A DNA stretch of 64,000 bases from contig BLLK01000058.1 of the NCBI GenBank assembly GCA_021927905.1, positions 186,001-250,000 of the forward strand. The letters are read 5' to 3'. Below, piece by piece: positions 9,067-20,568 of the stretch (position 1 is its first letter; the number at the start of each line of letters is the position of its first letter). This DNA comes from Chaetoceros tenuissimus (taxonomy: Eukaryota; Bacillariophyta; Thalassiosirophyceae; Chaetocerotales; Chaetocerotaceae). The notes below the pieces were generated by a model. It had not been told where the DNA came from, made no database searches, and saw only the letters and a list, made by a program, of their open reading frames with translations. A program made the translations under genes and the position numbers.

Positions 9067-10039
9067 ATGTCAGGGTATGTAGCAAAGGATTGGGAATCGT
9101 CATCAGTAACTTCATGCGTTTGGGGTATAGCAAGTCATACTTTCGGAGCCGAGGAAGCAGCAATCATATTAAAAACAACAATGGCAAAGAAGACACAACA
9201 CAAAGGAGAGTGTTGAGTGTAATATGTGTCTATCCATTAGCCTTTAGTCGAAAAATGAATCAAGGTTGTCATTAGAATATGATATGTTAGAAACTTTGGA
9301 CAGGCTCTGGATTATGTCGAACTGGTGGCACTAATAGAAGCAGATGTTATGAGAAACAAGAACAATGGTTTATGTGATACGTATGCAATGAGACATATCT
9401 TGGAGTGCACACTTTTTCAGTGGAAGATACATCTATATAAGAGACACATCAGTTTTACCCATGACAGAACAATCTATTCGCATGATGAAGAACATTTTCC
9501 CAAACTATATCCCAAACGCACGAATATGAAGACTGAAACATGAAAATAGACGCAACACTTTCTCGAGAGTTTGACACTAACATTATCTTTTTCACCTTAA
9601 CAGAGAACCAGGAGTAAACACCGGAGGAATTGGAGGAATCAAGATCGCTGAGGGCGAGGAGGTTTTCGGAGTATGCCACATCTTCGCATCCTTCAACGAT
9701 ACCTTCGTACACGTAACTGATCTTTCTGGACGTGAAACTCTTGTTCGCGTTACCGGAGGAATGAAGGTAAAGGCTGACCGTGATGAGTCTTCCCCATACG
9801 CAGCGATGCTTGCTGCACAGGATGTTGCTGAGAAGTGCAAGGCACTTGGAGTAACCGCTCTTCACATCAAGATCAGAGGAACCGGAGGAAATAAGGCACG
9901 CAGCCCAGGACCAGGAGGCCAGAGTGCACTCAGAGCTCTTGCTAGAAATGGAATCAAGATTGGACGTATTGAAGATGTTACCCCAATCCCAAGTGACTCC
10001 ACCCGTAGAAAGTCTGGAAGACGTGGTCGCCGTCTTTAA
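9067..10039 (+). CDS. RPS14: 40S ribosomal protein uS11 (RPS14)
   Basis: An 8-nt first exon (9067-9074: ATG TCA GG) is joined through a 529-nt intron starting GTATGT to exon 9604-10039, giving 147 aa. The second exon reads [20 protein letters not shown] and ends [20 protein letters not shown] plus Leu, the near-invariant uS11 C-terminus. It lies on the platform of the small subunit and takes part in pre-18S processing. The junction is exactly in frame and the resulting length is normal for the family. The very short first exon and the long first intron are unlike most introns here; the same pattern occurs in Cpn10 and eL6 of this window. Confidence 0.95.
9482..9536 (+). ncRNA. Weak C/D snoRNA candidate inside the uS11 intron
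   Basis: ATGATGA (9482-9488) fits a C box and CTGA (9533-9536) a D box, about 44 nt apart, within a ribosomal-protein intron, a usual place for such RNAs. A convincing terminal stem is not visible, so this is only a candidate. Confidence 0.15.
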
Positions 10040-10369
10040 GCATTGGGATTGGTTACTATGGGAAATTTCATTTCATGTAACTAACCTGATAAATAAAAAA
10101 ATTAACTTCTTGTAACAGCTATCGACTTGATCTTGTAGGATTTTGATATTTTCAATTCATGTATTTTTAAAAATGGAGAAGAAAACAATCTGAATAGCGA
10201 TATTTTGAATTCGATTGTATTGGTTTTACAAGTAGATTAACTTGAAAATTGATGTAGCATTGCTGAATGTATTTGAAAAATCAAATTTCTTCCAGTGCTA
10301 TTGGGATTTCTTCCAATAACCAAGTGCTTGAAGTAACTAAATCCACTTTACTTCTCTTCTCTGAAAAGA
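10040..10369. other. Intergenic spacer
   Basis: AT-rich spacer between two genes in the same direction. Nothing recognisable apart from the expected terminator and promoter functions. Confidence 0.5.
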
Positions 10370-11146
10370 ATGATGAAATCTGTAGCTCTGAATTCAAAAC
10401 AGGAAGTTAATCAAGAGAATCTTGAGCAGATTAAGAATGCCTATACTGTGCCTCAAATTAAAAAGCAGTTGTTAGACATCAACACTATCCTTGTCGAAAA
10501 TAACTTCAAACTTATCGAAGTTCAAGGGAAAAAGAAAAAGACTCACTACTGTCAAGCATTGTTGGAGGCGAGAGAGGCCCTTAAAGTTTGCAAGCAGAAA
10601 ATCGAAAGCCGAAAGAAGGCGAAGAAAAAGAAGACTTTGATTAGTATGGAAGAAGTGAATGAGAATGTTGAGGAAAAGAGTAACGAAGTAAACCTACCTC
10701 AACCCGCTAATGTAGTTCCACTTGCTTCCACTCAGATCCCTTTAATTCCAAAAAGAGTACTTCCAAAAAGAATTGCTCCAATCCAAATGTATGAACCTCC
10801 CATTCCTCCACAAAAGTCGCATCCTCTAGCGCAAGTAAAACTACATGCACAAGACAAGAGAACTCCTCTTCAAAAGGTTGGCATTCCAGTCGAAAAGATT
10901 ACTACAGTTGACAGATTCTTTGTATCTGCTTCTGATTCGATGGGATTGGAAAGACATCAATACAAGCCAATACTTGACACACCAAAAGAGGAAGAAACAG
11001 TTGATACTAATTTGAGTAACAAAGAAGATACTGATCCTTTGCTCAACAACTATATCTTGAAGCGACACCTGGAATGGGATGATGAAGTCAACAGAATCAT
11101 TCAATCTTTTGAGAGTCCAGTATGTGAGCCGCTTGAGGACTTGTAA
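10370..11146 (+). CDS. Unknown Lys-rich protein, 258 aa
   Basis: A single-exon frame. Residues about 20-75 form a helical block (YTVPQIKKQLLDINTILVEN, then GKKKKTHYCQALLEAREALK) faintly reminiscent of a SAP-like helix-extended loop-helix, followed by a strongly basic nuclear-localisation-like run (ESRKKAKKKK). The rest is Pro-rich and probably disordered, with an acidic C-terminus (LEWDDEVNRIIQSFESP). A nuclear role is possible, but I do not recognise the family. Confidence 0.65.
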   Translation: MMKSVALNSKQEVNQENLEQIKNAYTVPQIKKQLLDINTILVENNFKLIEVQGKKKKTHYCQALLEAREALKVCKQKIESRKKAKKKKTLISMEEVNENVEEKSNEVNLPQPANVVPLASTQIPLIPKRVLPKRIAPIQMYEPPIPPQKSHPLAQVKLHAQDKRTPLQKVGIPVEKITTVDRFFVSASDSMGLERHQYKPILDTPKEEETVDTNLSNKEDTDPLLNNYILKRHLEWDDEVNRIIQSFESPVCEPLEDL

Positions 11147-11350
11147 AATTGAAGATCAAATGTTCGAAAAAGTCTATCTTCATCGAAAATCATTCACCTC
11201 TCTAGGAAAAATAGTTCATAAATGGGTTGATATGAATTTGATATACTTCTATTATCGAGAGGAAAACATTAATTTCTTTTCTTACTATTTATTAAAGTTA
11301 AAATTCATATAGACACAAAATCGCACTGAGTAGCATATACAGTCATGGAT

Positions 11351-14300
11351 TTACTCTGTAGATGCTTCGAGACTCTTGACAGCAGCAGCTGCAGCTGTGA
11401 GCTTTTTGAGAAGTTCAGCTGCTGCATCTGCATCCTGTCCTTCTGTACTTATTTGAGCTTTACAAGATTCGATCTTGCTCATGATATTATCCATGGTATG
11501 AGATGCTACACTCTTTGCAACACTCATATCATCAGATAGTTGGGATGCATCATCATTGTCATAGTGTGCAGTATTGATGACCATACTTTCGTTGGATTCT
11601 CTTGGCGCTCTTGAGCGACTCTTTGATCTTGGAGATGGGATAGAGTTCCGACTCTCAGGAGTAAAGCGAGGCGCAGGTGAGCGAGACCTCATGTTACGAC
11701 CAGGTGGAAGGCGATTGGTAGTAGTTGATGGACCTCCGATCACAGATGGAATCCTGTTTCTTGATGGAACATTTTGGCGTCCAGATTTCATACTAGCTGT
11801 AGCCTTCTTTACAAGGGCAGCCATAGCATTTGCATCAGATGGATCAAAATCTTCTGGAATTTCAAGAGTGATGGATTGTCTCGAACTAACGGACATGTTA
11901 TCATCATCATTTCCATTAGCATATTCAGGATCACAGAAGACACAAACTTCAGGACTTCCATAAGTTTCACACATCAAAGGCAACTGGCACTCAGAACAAG
12001 GAGAATCAAGTAATTGCCATCCGTCCATCATACGACGACCGACTTCTTTGCTTGCTACACGACGTCCAGGAGAAGGAACTGCATTAGAAGTGGAAATACG
12101 ACTGAAACGGTTTTTCTTCGAAACAAATGATCTAGTATCATCCAAGACTGCTTTAGAGTTACCCTCATTGTAGAATCCATCTCTTCCATTTCCACAACCT
12201 TCACAAACAACGCATTTGACAGCACTTCCCTTTGTGATTAAAGGAGTAAAATTACACATGCGTCCATTACAGTATTCTGGCATTCTATATAGAATGGAAA
12301 TGAAAAGATGAGAGACGATTTTCAAGAATTATAAAGAAGCTGAAAGTCAAAAGTACTACATGATACTTACACGGTCCAACCGGCCATAACTTCTTTCGCA
12401 AGGGACTTTTTACCGAGTAGTAATCTTGCTTCCCAATCATCACCAGCAGCTTCAACTTGAGCATTCTTTCCGAATCTAGCATGTAACATTTCATTCTCAG
12501 CAAACTTGAGCTTGTCGCGCTGAATCTTGACACCCTCCTTCAAATCAGCCTTCTTTTGAGCAAGCTGACTTCTAGCATCATTGACTTGGATTTCGAGTCG
12601 CTTTTCAGTAGCAATTCTCATCCTACTCAAGTTATCCAATTTTCTATTTGCTTCGCTAAGTTGTTCTCTAGCTGCAGATTCTTCAGCCTCAGAATTAATT
12701 CTGAGTTGTTCTGCATTACGATACATCTCAATCAAACGATCGCGGTCTCCAGTTCCTCTTCTCTGAGCCTTATGAGCTTCAAGAGCAAGTTCTTCTGCTT
12801 CCAAAAGTGATTCCTCAGCATCAAGGAGTCTTTCCTCAGCAACGCCACGAAGCTTCATTGCATTATCCTTTTCTTTCATTGTAGATTGGCGGAATAGCTG
12901 AAGTTCGGTCTCTGCATCCTTGAGCCGGATTTCAGCTTCTTCAACCTCATCCTGTCTGCGCGCTTGCTCATGCTTGATAATCTCCTGAGCCTGACGGTAT
13001 TCTTCCATTGTCTCTTGCAATAGCTTCTCGGACTGAATACGTTGCTTTTCCTTCTGCTCGAGAAGTCTTTCTGACTCTCTTTGTCTCTCGGATGCTTCCT
13101 GAGCCTCAGCGATACGAAGCTTTGCCTCCATCTCCTTTTGCTCTTTGGTAAGACGAAGCTCCTCAATCAAATGTTCACGCTCAGCCTCACGGTCCTTGAC
13201 AAATTGTGCTTCTGCGTCCTTCTTTCTCTGGAGTTCAGCTCTTTCTTCCTCCATACGCTTCTTCTCAGCTTCACGCTCCAATCTGATCAAACGCAATTCT
13301 TCAATGAGTTCATTACGCTCGCTATCACTCACACGTGATTGTCTGGCCTTTTCCTCCATAATGAGTTTATTCTCTTCCTCCTCACGCTTTCTTCTGGTTT
13401 CTTGGACTTCCTGCATCATTTTTTGAGCTTCTTTATCGAGTACTGATGCTGTTACTCTAGCTTCCTGAATCTGGTCAAGGTATGCTCTATCTTCTGCAAG
13501 TTGGCGCTCAAGCTCAGATTTGATGCGTAGTTGTCTTTCAGTTTCTTCGTTAGCCTTCTTGCGTTCCTTCATTTTCTTCAAAGCCTTCTTTTCTAGCACA
13601 GGGCAAACAACACAGTCAACAGCGTTGTTCTCTGGATTTTCCATGAGAGGCATACTGCATGCTCCACACTGAGCTTCTTTCAAAGTAAATCCGTGTACCA
13701 TTTTTGCACCGAGTACCTTGGTTGCGATTTGTTTTCTGCACAAAGCAAATTGAATTGTCAGCAAAAACCGAAAAACAATAACATTCTTGAATATACCTAT
13801 GCTCTTACCTTTTCTTGTATTCAATGATGGTGACATCAATAGATCCAAAGTCCTCTTCTTCATCCTCGTCAAGTTCAACTTCAACATTGTCAACCTTGAT
13901 TGTATCGATTCCTGTTGTCTTTGGAAGTAATTTCTTTTTGGACTTTGCTGGTGATGCTTTTGGAGCTTCTGTCTTTACAATAAGCAACCCATCAGCACTC
14001 TCGGCATGGGAGATGGTCTGGTCTTCTTCTACCTCTTCTTCCTCGTAACGATCCTCCTCTCTCTCAATATCGTATTGTGCCTTGGCAGCAGCATAAGATG
14101 ACACACCCATCTCTTCAGCAGTTGGATCGTCCATGGCTAAAAGTACAGCACCATCAATAGCCATGAGATGCTTGTAATCATTAGTCCACATCTTACGAAG
14201 CTCATCGTTATTGGTAACTACAACAGCTTTACATGCAACACAGTATGCAACACCATTGATAGGGTCTCCCTTCTCATGAAGCTTCTTGGTCAAAGTTTTC

Positions 14301-14527
14301 TTTCCAAACCATCCTTCTTGCACTTCCTCAACTGGTTCTGCAATCTCAGTTACATTACGTACAAGTGTCAAATCACATTTTACACATCTATGAGAAGTCA
14401 TAGCAAATCCATTGAGAAGGAAGTGCATGAGTTTCTTCTCATCGTCTGAAGCCTGAACAGAACCCTGATCCTGCTCATCTTCAGAGTTACTGTCCAATCT
14501 CATGAATGTATCTTCTTCAGTCGCCAT
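11351..14527 (-). CDS. Multi zinc-ribbon / coiled-coil protein (SSSCA1/p27-like ribbons), 1005 aa
   Basis: Three exons (13809-14527, 12371-13735, 11351-12284) with 73- and 86-nt introns join in frame. Four Cys-pair ribbons, like the autoantigen p27/SSSCA1 (ZNRD2) domain, are visible: HRCVKCDLTLV with YCVACKA; KEAQCGACSMPLMENP with DCVVCP; YCNGRMCNFTPL with VKCVVCEGCG; and WQLLDSPCSECQLPLMC with VCVFC. Three of them follow a gly-aromatic lead-in (MVHGFTL, VMAGWTV, MMDGWQL). Between ribbons two and three lies a long charged coiled coil of about 350 residues (Glu/Arg/Lys-rich). The C-terminal segment is Ser/Arg/Pro-rich, then helical. Function is unknown; a scaffold role is inferred from architecture. 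Confidence 0.8.
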
Positions 14528-14904
14528 ATTTCTACAATGATTAGAACTATGGAATTGTTTCTCTAGTAAAGTATAATGTAATAGAAAACGTTGTGATTGA
14601 TGTTTTGTCTCATTTCAAAACTGAGAAGTTTCTACCTTCTCCAACGTATACGTTGAATGGATTTTAGCTGTCATGTCGTCATTATGCGACATCCAACGGC
14701 AAAAGCTAACGACTTTCTAAATTAGCCTTATTTTTAAATTATCCCTTTTAGGTTGGTATTAAGGATTGCCTCTCAAGCAGAACCCCTCAAAAGTGGATTT
14801 TCGAAGAAAAAGATGTGATAGATGTGATGTGTGCGACCACTACTTCATCTCTTACCATTCTCATTATTATAAATACCTTTGAAATTTCAAATAGATTCAT
14901 CAAA
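14528..14904. promoter_or_regulatory. Divergent promoter region of zinc-ribbon and Cpn10 genes
   Basis: Spacer between two divergent start codons. A TATAAAT sequence lies about 35 nt upstream of the Cpn10 ATG; whether it is used is not known. Confidence 0.35.
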
Positions 14905-15447
14905 ATGTTCCGCACTACTGTAAGTGTATGCATGATTTCTTTGCGAAATTCTTTGTTTTGGAATGAGCAGAAGTCATATAAAGATTTGCATGATTGGATG
15001 TCGACTTTCATCCTTTTGTGATTTTGAATTTAAAAGAAAGGGTTGGAAATCATGAAGATCAAACGAAGAGTTTGAAGACAGTTTCAAGTAATTTATTGAT
15101 TATAGCTATCCACTCTATGTATATATCAGGACTAACTCTTTCTTCCATAGGCATTGGCTCGTCAACTAGCTCCACTTGCTGACCGTATTCTTGTAAAGCG
15201 TGCAGCAAAGGAAACAGTAACCGCATCTGGAATTTACCTTCCAACTGACAATGTAAAGGACCCAAATGAGGGAGAGGTAGTTGCAGTTGGACCAGGGCTT
15301 AGAGATGTAAACGGAAATCAACATGCTACTACTTTGAAGGCTGGAGATAAGGTACTTTTGCCTCAATACGGTGGAACTGAAGTAAAGATTGATGATGAAA
15401 AAATGTTCCTCTTTAGAGAAGATGATATTTTGGGAAAATTTGATTAA
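14905..15447 (+). CDS. Mitochondrial-type chaperonin Cpn10 (HSP10/GroES)
   Basis: A 15-nt first exon (14905-14919, MFRTT) joins through a 231-nt intron (GTAAGT to CCATAG) to exon 15151-15447, giving 103 aa. The product has the GroES fold signatures: LADRILVKRAAKET, the mobile loop around ASGIYLPTDN, GEVVAVGPG, and the C-terminal LFREDDILGKFD. It caps Cpn60 during protein folding in the mitochondrial matrix. The length is typical of mitochondrial Cpn10, with no long cleavable presequence, and the protein is too short for the tandem plastid Cpn20. The start-proximal intron again resembles uS11 and eL6. Confidence 0.92.
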
Positions 15448-15822
15448 GATTATCGTAGGGTGTAGACGAATGTTGATTTGTTTGAAGTCAATTCTGATTG
15501 CTTCCACATGAATATATATTATATCGTTCATGATGTGAAATATGAAAAATATCAGACAAGGAGAATATCTATGAGCCATAAGACTGCAGATGAATTTTAA
15601 AGATTCAACCTACCATTTGTAGAAAACAAAATGTAAAAACTCTTTTTTGACAAAAAGCAATTATTTAAGTGCACAAGTGCGAAAAAAGTGGTTCTCATCC
15701 ATGGGAAGTAGAAGTCAGATGCATCCTCATTGGAGAAAGCTCCTCATGTCAAACATGCCGAGAAGAATTATGTGTCACTATACATACTTGATATTTTGTT
15801 TTATCATTATGTTGCACCTCTT
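15448..15822. other. Convergent 3' intergenic stretch
   Basis: Spacer between the ends of two convergent genes. Nothing else recognised. Confidence 0.5.
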
Positions 15823-16662
15823 TTATTTGACTCCTAGAACATGTCGTAAGAGATCTTCATCATTTCCACAAGCCGTACGAAGTCCAGCAGTATCAAGTTC
15901 CTGGAGCTTTCCACCACGCTTTTGTTGTGCCAAGCCGCCCATACCAGCTGTTTCCAACCCATTATTGGGTAGCCATATCTCCTCCACACCATCCGGACGT
16001 TTTCCAATCGTCCTACATTCAAAACCATATTCTTTTGCATCTTCTTCTGTAGAGTCAGGAACAACAACAACGATTCCGGGGGTGCCCCAAAGTATGCCTC
16101 CTTGCAACCCTGCCTTTTTGGCTGCATCAACCATTGCTTTTTCTTTTTTGTGCTCTGGTCCTGTAAATAAATGATTGTATCGAAGCACAAAACATTGAGA
16201 TTTTCCTTCACGGCTATCATAATTCATTACAGACCCATCACCACTGGAAATAGTCAAACATGAATCTTTATTCTCCGCTATCCAGTCAAAAATCATTTCA
16301 ATACACTCACAACCACTAAATGGTTTTATGAAATCTGCTATAGCATCGGAACAACCTTAATATTCACTCTGATCTGAAACATTGATAGCTTTCACTGTAC
16401 ACGTAGAACACGACGGATAGTCCAAAGGAAATTCTATGGATAGAATCAAATCTTTCAATTCATCAGGATGTATTTGTGAGAATATTATATTAAACGCAAG
16501 TTGTTTCTTCACATCAAGTTTTCGCAATGATGATGAATTTGGTCCAATCCTTTGTAGACGGGTAAATAGTGCTGGAGTTGTGATGTCAATAGCTTTCTTT
16601 CCAAGGTTGTCTTGAAGGGTCAAGAGTTCTTCAACTTGTCGTACAGCATCTGCGACTTCCAT
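15823..16662 (-). CDS. RWDD2-like protein (RWD domain plus DUF1115-like domain)
   Basis: The first part, from 16662, has an RWD-type block (DELKDLILSIEFPLDYPS). The second part, ending at 15823, has FVLRYNHLFTGPEHKKEK and GGILWGTPGIVVVVPDS, matching the DUF1115 region shared by RWDD2 proteins and Prp3. The two parts lie in one frame but are separated by a TAA at 16357-16359, so an intron must cover it. Several GT-AG pairs of 30-90 nt keep the frame and the sequence does not single one out. A role in ubiquitin-type or RNA-related binding is possible from the family, but function is not established. Confidence 0.7.
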
Positions 16663-17033
16663 GATTATTCTATATTCTTTAGTTTTAGATTCACAGCAAC
16701 GAACAAATAGACATGATTCTCTTGTGTTGAATATACTGAATGAGACTGTTACTATTTCTTTTTTGGTTCATCTCTCTTCATCTTCAATGTTGGATGTTGG
16801 GTGTTGGGTGGCTCGCGTTTCCTCACATTTCTAAATTTTTGAACGGTGTCAAAATGGCCTTTTCCCACAAACTGGACAAAAACAGCAGGCAGAAACAACA
16901 GAAAAAAGGCATAAGGCAATGATTAGATTACTACGTAGTACTAGCATCTACTACAAGCCTACCTACTAACACCACACTCAACTCCTATCATTACTACAGT
17001 AGCCATCTTGATTTCATAAGTTAATACAAAACA
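16663..17033. promoter_or_regulatory. Divergent promoter region
   Basis: Spacer between two divergent start codons, with short repeats of CTAC/TACTAC around 16930-17000. No assigned element. Confidence 0.35.
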
Positions 17034-17658
17034 ATGACTGTTATAGACGAAGATAATGCTCCTAGCACATCAGGAGGTATATTGGGCTGTCTCTTCTCAT
17101 CATGCAGCAGTGACCCAAAAGGATCTGTTCATAGAGCTTGGAGTATCACGGTCCTCTTTACACTCGTATTTTTTGGTATTGCAATATTGGAGAGTAAGTA
17201 CATATAACTTCATAGTTAGAACTTAGCATCTGTTTAGGCATAGGATTGCACATCTCACATCGTACCATGGACATTGCTTTTCAGCTCTTACTTTAAAGGA
17301 CACAAATGCATCACTAGCTTTGAAATTAGCTGCAGTTTGGACTACCATCCTTCAGCTCGTCGTCATTGTTGTCGGAACATTTATCATCAAGAGATATTCA
17401 ACATCATTTTCAGTTGGTTTCCTACTTGGAATGGTCATTGTGATTTCACAACAACATCTCTTGGTAGGAATTACATTCGCTCACACATCTTATGGAAATT
17501 GGTTTGAAAATGCAATCTTTTCCAACATGTCATTTGCATTGTTTGCATTTTACTTTTTATTTGCAATCATATTGATGCAATTTAAGACAAGTATTATGAT
17601 TGCTGCTGTGGATGCGAAGGGTTTCAGAAGGCCTACCCTTAATAGCGGCGGAGACTGA
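17034..17658 (+). CDS. Four-helix membrane protein of unknown function, 177 aa
   Basis: Exons 17034-17193 and 17285-17658 are joined through a 91-nt intron (GTAAGT to TTTTCAG), in frame. Four hydrophobic segments are seen: about residues 38-53, 65-85, 90-110 and 130-155. A small Cys/Ser cluster (GCLFSSCSSDPKG) precedes the first. The soluble ends are short. No family is recognised; the layout suits a small membrane protein of four spans. Confidence 0.7.
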
Positions 17659-17762
17659 AATGCTTGAAAAAAGAAAATTCTTGCAGCTGTTGAAAATTAG
17701 TAACATTCATTGAATTTGTTATGAAAGTGGAGTTTCAAGAAAAGAGACCTACATAATGTAAA

Positions 17763-19724
17763 TTACTTAATCTTATCCATCACTTTAGATTTCGAAAATA
17801 AGGGTTTTACGTGTTCCTTGCACCTGCAATACATTGTCAAAATGAAGAGCGGTAAACAAACAAAGACCGCATATGATAACAGCTCAAATCGCAATAAAAA
17901 GTGACCTTGTCTGACAGCATTGTATGGCTCACTTTTCGCCTGCCCTTGGATTGTGAATAAAGATAAAGCATAGACAATTTTTCCAATCGCAGTCAGGGGA
18001 TAAGTGACGGTAACTACTGCAGCCACGCTTTTCTCCAATTCGTTCCCATAGAAACCCATTGTGATTACATTAAAAAATATTGCAATGACAATGATAGTGA
18101 ATACGAATGAGAAAATCGAAGTCTCATTGATGATCAGAACATTCTCCTTGATTCTATTGAAACATAATAGACCTGCTGTACAAATGATTGTCAGACTTGC
18201 TATTAGTTTCAGTTGTTGTTTCATATATATTCTCGACTTTGTTACTGATGGAATTAATTTCAAAACCTTCGGAATTAGCCTATATAGAACATTCAGAATC
18301 AAGGAATGAATAGTCATTGCATTGTAAGCAATCAACGTATTGGAATAGAGGCCAATGTCCTCGCTTACGGGGAAAGGTCGGATTACAATAGATGCAAAAA
18401 GCGGTGTAGCAATATATCTCAATCCTCCAGTCCATGATTTGAATTTCCATAGGGTAAACAAATAAAAGATGCCATTCAAGGCAAATAAAATGGCCATGGT
18501 TCTCGCATGATACAACATGCTTGCTTTTATGACAAACGCTCCAAGCGTGCCATAAATTTTAACAAGAGAGTCTGCATTTTCCTGACATTGGCATCTATAA
18601 TCGCAATTGCTTGCAACTTTGATATTGTTGGCAATTGCATCTTCCAAACTCATGTGAGTTTGCCCTGCATGAATCATATTTCGTACAAATCTTAAAACAT
18701 GGTGACACCATACTATGGCATTGTGATCCATCCCAAACTGCGACTGCTTTTTCGTTTCATATATACCATGTTTGATAATATTTGAAGAGTGTACAGAGTA
18801 AAAGCTCTTTCTATTCATATGACAGGAGGAAGGGTTGATAAGTTCGTCCTTGAGACCACCAGAAATGGAAACAACGGTTGATACGGCATCTGGATATACC
18901 TCTTCTTGTTTCAACAATTCACTTCGAAAATAGAAAACACTCGGTTCAAAAATCAAAGATAATGCAGCGTGCGGAGTGGCGAGGGTTACTAGTGTATTCA
19001 CAATCGTTGACTTTCCATGTGCAATCCTTTCTTTATTCAACTCAACTATTGCTTTTCGGGCAACAAGACCACCCATAGAATGAGCTACAATCGTAATATT
19101 TCCATGTTCAAGATCACACTCATTTGTAATTCTTTCTATAGATGATTTGACAAAGTCTGTCTGAGCAAATAAACGACTTCCATGCAGCCCAGCACCTTCT
19201 TCATTGAAGTCCACAGTATAAACATCAAATAAGAAATCATCTACATATTCAGCATTTGCATGTCGTGCGCCTTCCCAAATTTCTTCCAAGACTTTGTCAG
19301 GTGAAATATTTTTTGGAAATTCTCTTCCTCTGTGAGTCAAAAGTGTACCATGAGCCCCAATGGAACGGGCTTGCATGAAACTTCCCTCGTGTCCCGGGAT
19401 GTAAAGTACTATGTGACCAGGTTTTCCACTAGGATTGGAAGGCTTGCACCAATTTTCATCGTCCACTATATGGTAAGCTCTATTATCCGTCCCTATGGGA
19501 GCATCATAATCTACTAAATGATCCCATCTCTCATCTCTTCCATCTGTGAATTTAAACAATCGATAGGGTAAATTATTTTCCTTGAATGGAGGCAACAGAA
19601 GAAATCGTATCACACTGTATGTCATGGAGCACTCATCTCCGTTATGAAACTGTGATCGTAAAACAATGCCATATATCAGAAGTGCGAGATTGCAGATAGC
19701 AATCAGAAATGCTATCGAATTCAT
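17763..19724 (-). CDS. GPI inositol-deacylase (PGAP1/Bst1 type)
   Basis: The 653-aa protein opens with one transmembrane helix, then a lumenal alpha/beta-hydrolase domain: YIPGHEGSFMQARSIG, the nucleophile elbow TIVAHSMGGLVARKA with Ser in GHSMG-like context, then VTLATPHAALSL and a later GMDHNAIVWCHHVLRF holding the likely catalytic His. Several hydrophobic helices follow in the C-terminal third. This order matches PGAP1/Bst1, which removes the inositol acyl chain from GPI anchors in the ER and helps GPI-protein exit. It is intronless here. The ATG at 19724 is the first in frame; the TTG just upstream is not credible. Confidence 0.9.
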   Translation of the reverse strand: MNSIAFLIAICNLALLIYGIVLRSQFHNGDECSMTYSVIRFLLLPPFKENNLPYRLFKFTDGRDERWDHLVDYDAPIGTDNRAYHIVDDENWCKPSNPSGKPGHIVLYIPGHEGSFMQARSIGAHGTLLTHRGREFPKNISPDKVLEEIWEGARHANAEYVDDFLFDVYTVDFNEEGAGLHGSRLFAQTDFVKSSIERITNECDLEHGNITIVAHSMGGLVARKAIVELNKERIAHGKSTIVNTLVTLATPHAALSLIFEPSVFYFRSELLKQEEVYPDAVSTVVSISGGLKDELINPSSCHMNRKSFYSVHSSNIIKHGIYETKKQSQFGMDHNAIVWCHHVLRFVRNMIHAGQTHMSLEDAIANNIKVASNCDYRCQCQENADSLVKIYGTLGAFVIKASMLYHARTMAILFALNGIFYLFTLWKFKSWTGGLRYIATPLFASIVIRPFPVSEDIGLYSNTLIAYNAMTIHSLILNVLYRLIPKVLKLIPSVTKSRIYMKQQLKLIASLTIICTAGLLCFNRIKENVLIINETSIFSFVFTIIVIAIFFNVITMGFYGNELEKSVAAVVTVTYPLTAIGKIVYALSLFTIQGQAKSEPYNAVRQGHFLLRFELLSYAVFVCLPLFILTMYCRCKEHVKPLFSKSKVMDKIK

Positions 19725-20568
19725 CAAAGCTGGACATTAATTCGATTTCTAGCAATTGATTATCGAGACTGTATGTGAAATCAATGCAGGACACAAACAT
19801 TTCTGCTGTTCATCATGGCTCCTTTTTTACCCAATGACGATGATGCCTTCGTATTATATTTTCCTTCCTCTTTCCCTTTCTACCTAGTTTTCACTTACAG
19901 AAGTCATATCAACATTGAACAAAAATGTCAATCTTCATCATTCCGAAATAAAAAATGATGCAGAGGGGTACACGTCATCGATAATCTCTACTCTTCTCTA
20001 TAATTTTGCACGAGAAAAAGATGGGGGTGAAAAATAAATTCAGCCCCTATACAACTTCAAAGCTAAGATGAACCACTTGATACACTCTTATTTCTTATTT
20101 TAGTTCAAAAAGGCGACGAAATGTCATTTCGATCGCGAAATTCATCCGTGGCCGTTCGAACCATCTTCCCTCTTCCCTTCTTTCAGTGCGCAGCCTGCGT
20201 GCTACCCCATCTTTTTACAGGTTGAGGGAGGCTATCCTTTTGGCTGCTCTGTGTTGAAGGTGAAGGCGAACACGAAAGGTCTTTCCCACTACAAAGTCTA
20301 CTGCAACATCAATATTCAACATTCAACCTGGAGAGAGAAAAAGAGAAAGAAAAAGTCAGAACACAAAGTTGCGCTTAATTTAAACATCTCCATGACGAAC
20401 AGTGAAAAGTAAGTGAGACTTTACATCGAAACCTGAAAAGAAATACTAGAAAAGATTAATTTCCATGCAGAGGATCTATTTCTGAACTAGTAGTAACATT
20501 ACAGTCCTCTCTCACCTGATCACAACTTTCTCACATTCATTGTCTTTTCATTAACGTACAGTCCAAAT
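19725..20568. promoter_or_regulatory. Long divergent promoter region
   Basis: An 844-bp spacer between divergent start codons, longer than most here. It includes a pyrimidine-rich and AT-rich middle and no good coding frame. The long leader side of the regulator-like gene at 20569 may account for the length. Confidence 0.4.

Noticed and set aside
9455-9865. Minus-strand frame of 136 codons
   Set aside because: It is antisense to uS11 and its intron.
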